A stretch of 57,459 bases of DNA from Calothrix sp. CSU_2_0 (lineage in GTDB: Bacteria; Cyanobacteriota; Cyanobacteriia; Cyanobacteriales; Nostocaceae): assembly GCA_012034595.1 (NCBI GenBank), contig JAAUPE010000029.1, positions 1-57,459 on the forward strand. The letters run 5' to 3'. Position 1 is the stretch's first letter. Every line of letters starts with the position of its first letter. The notes beneath the pieces are model-generated. The model was given only the letters and a program-made list of their open reading frames with translations, did no database searches and was not told the DNA's origin. Made by a program: the position numbers and the translations under genes. Positions 57,201 through 57,459 of the stretch are shown in pieces.

Positions 57201-57459
57201 TAAACCAAAAAAAATGATCGCACATTCTACTAAACCAAAAGCGCAATCGTATTTCACCAAACCAAACGCGATAACTTCGTTGAGCTTCGCTAACGCAATC
57301 CCCCAAAAACCAAAACCGCGATCGCACCTCCCAAAACCAAAAGCGATAAGCTCTCGCTTAATGCCAAGGGCATATCGCATCTCCCCACAAAACAAGCCGC
57401 GATAAGCGGAGCTTAACGCCAAGGGCATATCGCAATTCCCAAAACCACGATAAGCTCCC
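57201..57459. repeat. Palindromic repeat array at window end
   Basis: GCGATAACTTCGTTGAGCTT variant at about 57269, GCGATAAGCTCTCGC...TATCGC at about 57343-57378, GCGATAAGCGGAGCTTAACG...TATCGC at about 57400-57434, and a further unit cut by the window edge. CCCAAAACCAAAAG-like spacers separate them. No gene. Confidence 0.85.

Noticed and set aside
53365-57459. Possible CRISPR array from regularly recurring palindromes
   Set aside because: Units are imperfect palindromes of variable sequence at irregular distances, with no unique spacers of constant length and no cas genes.
1-57459. tRNA, rRNA or riboswitch genes
   Set aside because: No segment with a recognisable tRNA arm pattern, rRNA signature or conserved riboswitch core was found by reading the gaps; short or divergent ones could be missed without a covariance search.

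Overview
The window is the chromosome of a filamentous, probably heterocyst-forming cyanobacterium (Nostocales-like). The base for this is the many HIP1 octamers (GCGATCGC), a PsaJ photosystem I subunit, an NblR-type regulator, a Ycf20/DUF565 protein, helical carotenoid proteins, a PatD-like heterocyst-frequency protein, the short KaiA form of Nostocales, and a kaiA-kaiB-kaiC-hgdD (TolC) order that I recall from Anabaena. AT-rich intergenic DNA is full of short tandem heptamers (AATTCCC, AAAATCC types) and small palindromes typical of that group. The species cannot be named from the sequence alone.

Layout. 0.1-5.1 kb: NblR-type regulator, a tnpB-only IS605-like element, and the bifunctional (p)ppGpp enzyme Rel. 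5.4-11.5 kb: PatD-like protein, a fused dual-ATPase peptide ABC protein, a peptidoglycan-binding protein, a B12-binding radical SAM protein, an orphan psaJ, and a coiled-coil protein. 11.8-22.7 kb: valS with a CAAD membrane domain, a GxxExxY protein boxed by inverted repeats, an AmpG-like transporter, a desaturase/SDR fusion, a GAF-GAF-PAS adenylate cyclase, a broken aldo/keto reductase, and a DUF1802 protein. 23.4-32.1 kb: gamma-glutamyltransferase, two tandem carotenoid-protein paralogues separated by a 163-bp mobile-like element, a MalK-type ATPase, a FAD monooxygenase and CysA. 32.4-33.5 kb: a Panacea-antitoxin/PemK-like toxin pair. 33.8-43.7 kb: the clock locus (kaiA, kaiB, kaiC), HgdD/TolC, and a large divergent hybrid histidine kinase with receiver-like domains. 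44.5-52.8 kb: an ArnT-like glycosyltransferase, a lipoprotein, Ycf20, glycerate kinase, SelO, a SUKH protein and a GNAT enzyme. 52.9-57.46 kb: an accessory island of toxin-antitoxin genes (hicAB twice, mntA-hepT) and Rpn-type nucleases, set in a dense array of GCGATA...TATCGC palindromes.

Two themes stand out. First, six long conserved genes (valS, the cyclase, the FAD enzyme, hgdD, the hybrid kinase, the ArnT-like gene) are each split by single-base indels, seven in all and mostly in homopolymers. Sequencing error is the most economical reading, though some could be real. Second, small non-coding mobile-like repeats have reshaped genes: an 83-bp element with an 8-bp target duplication splits hepT exactly; the GCGATA palindrome ends both a hicA toxin and an aldo/keto reductase; a 101-bp element sits between kaiB and kaiC; and a 163-bp element with an 8-bp duplication sits between the two carotenoid-protein genes. 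In two of the toxin-antitoxin loci the antitoxin is intact while the toxin is broken by a repeat.
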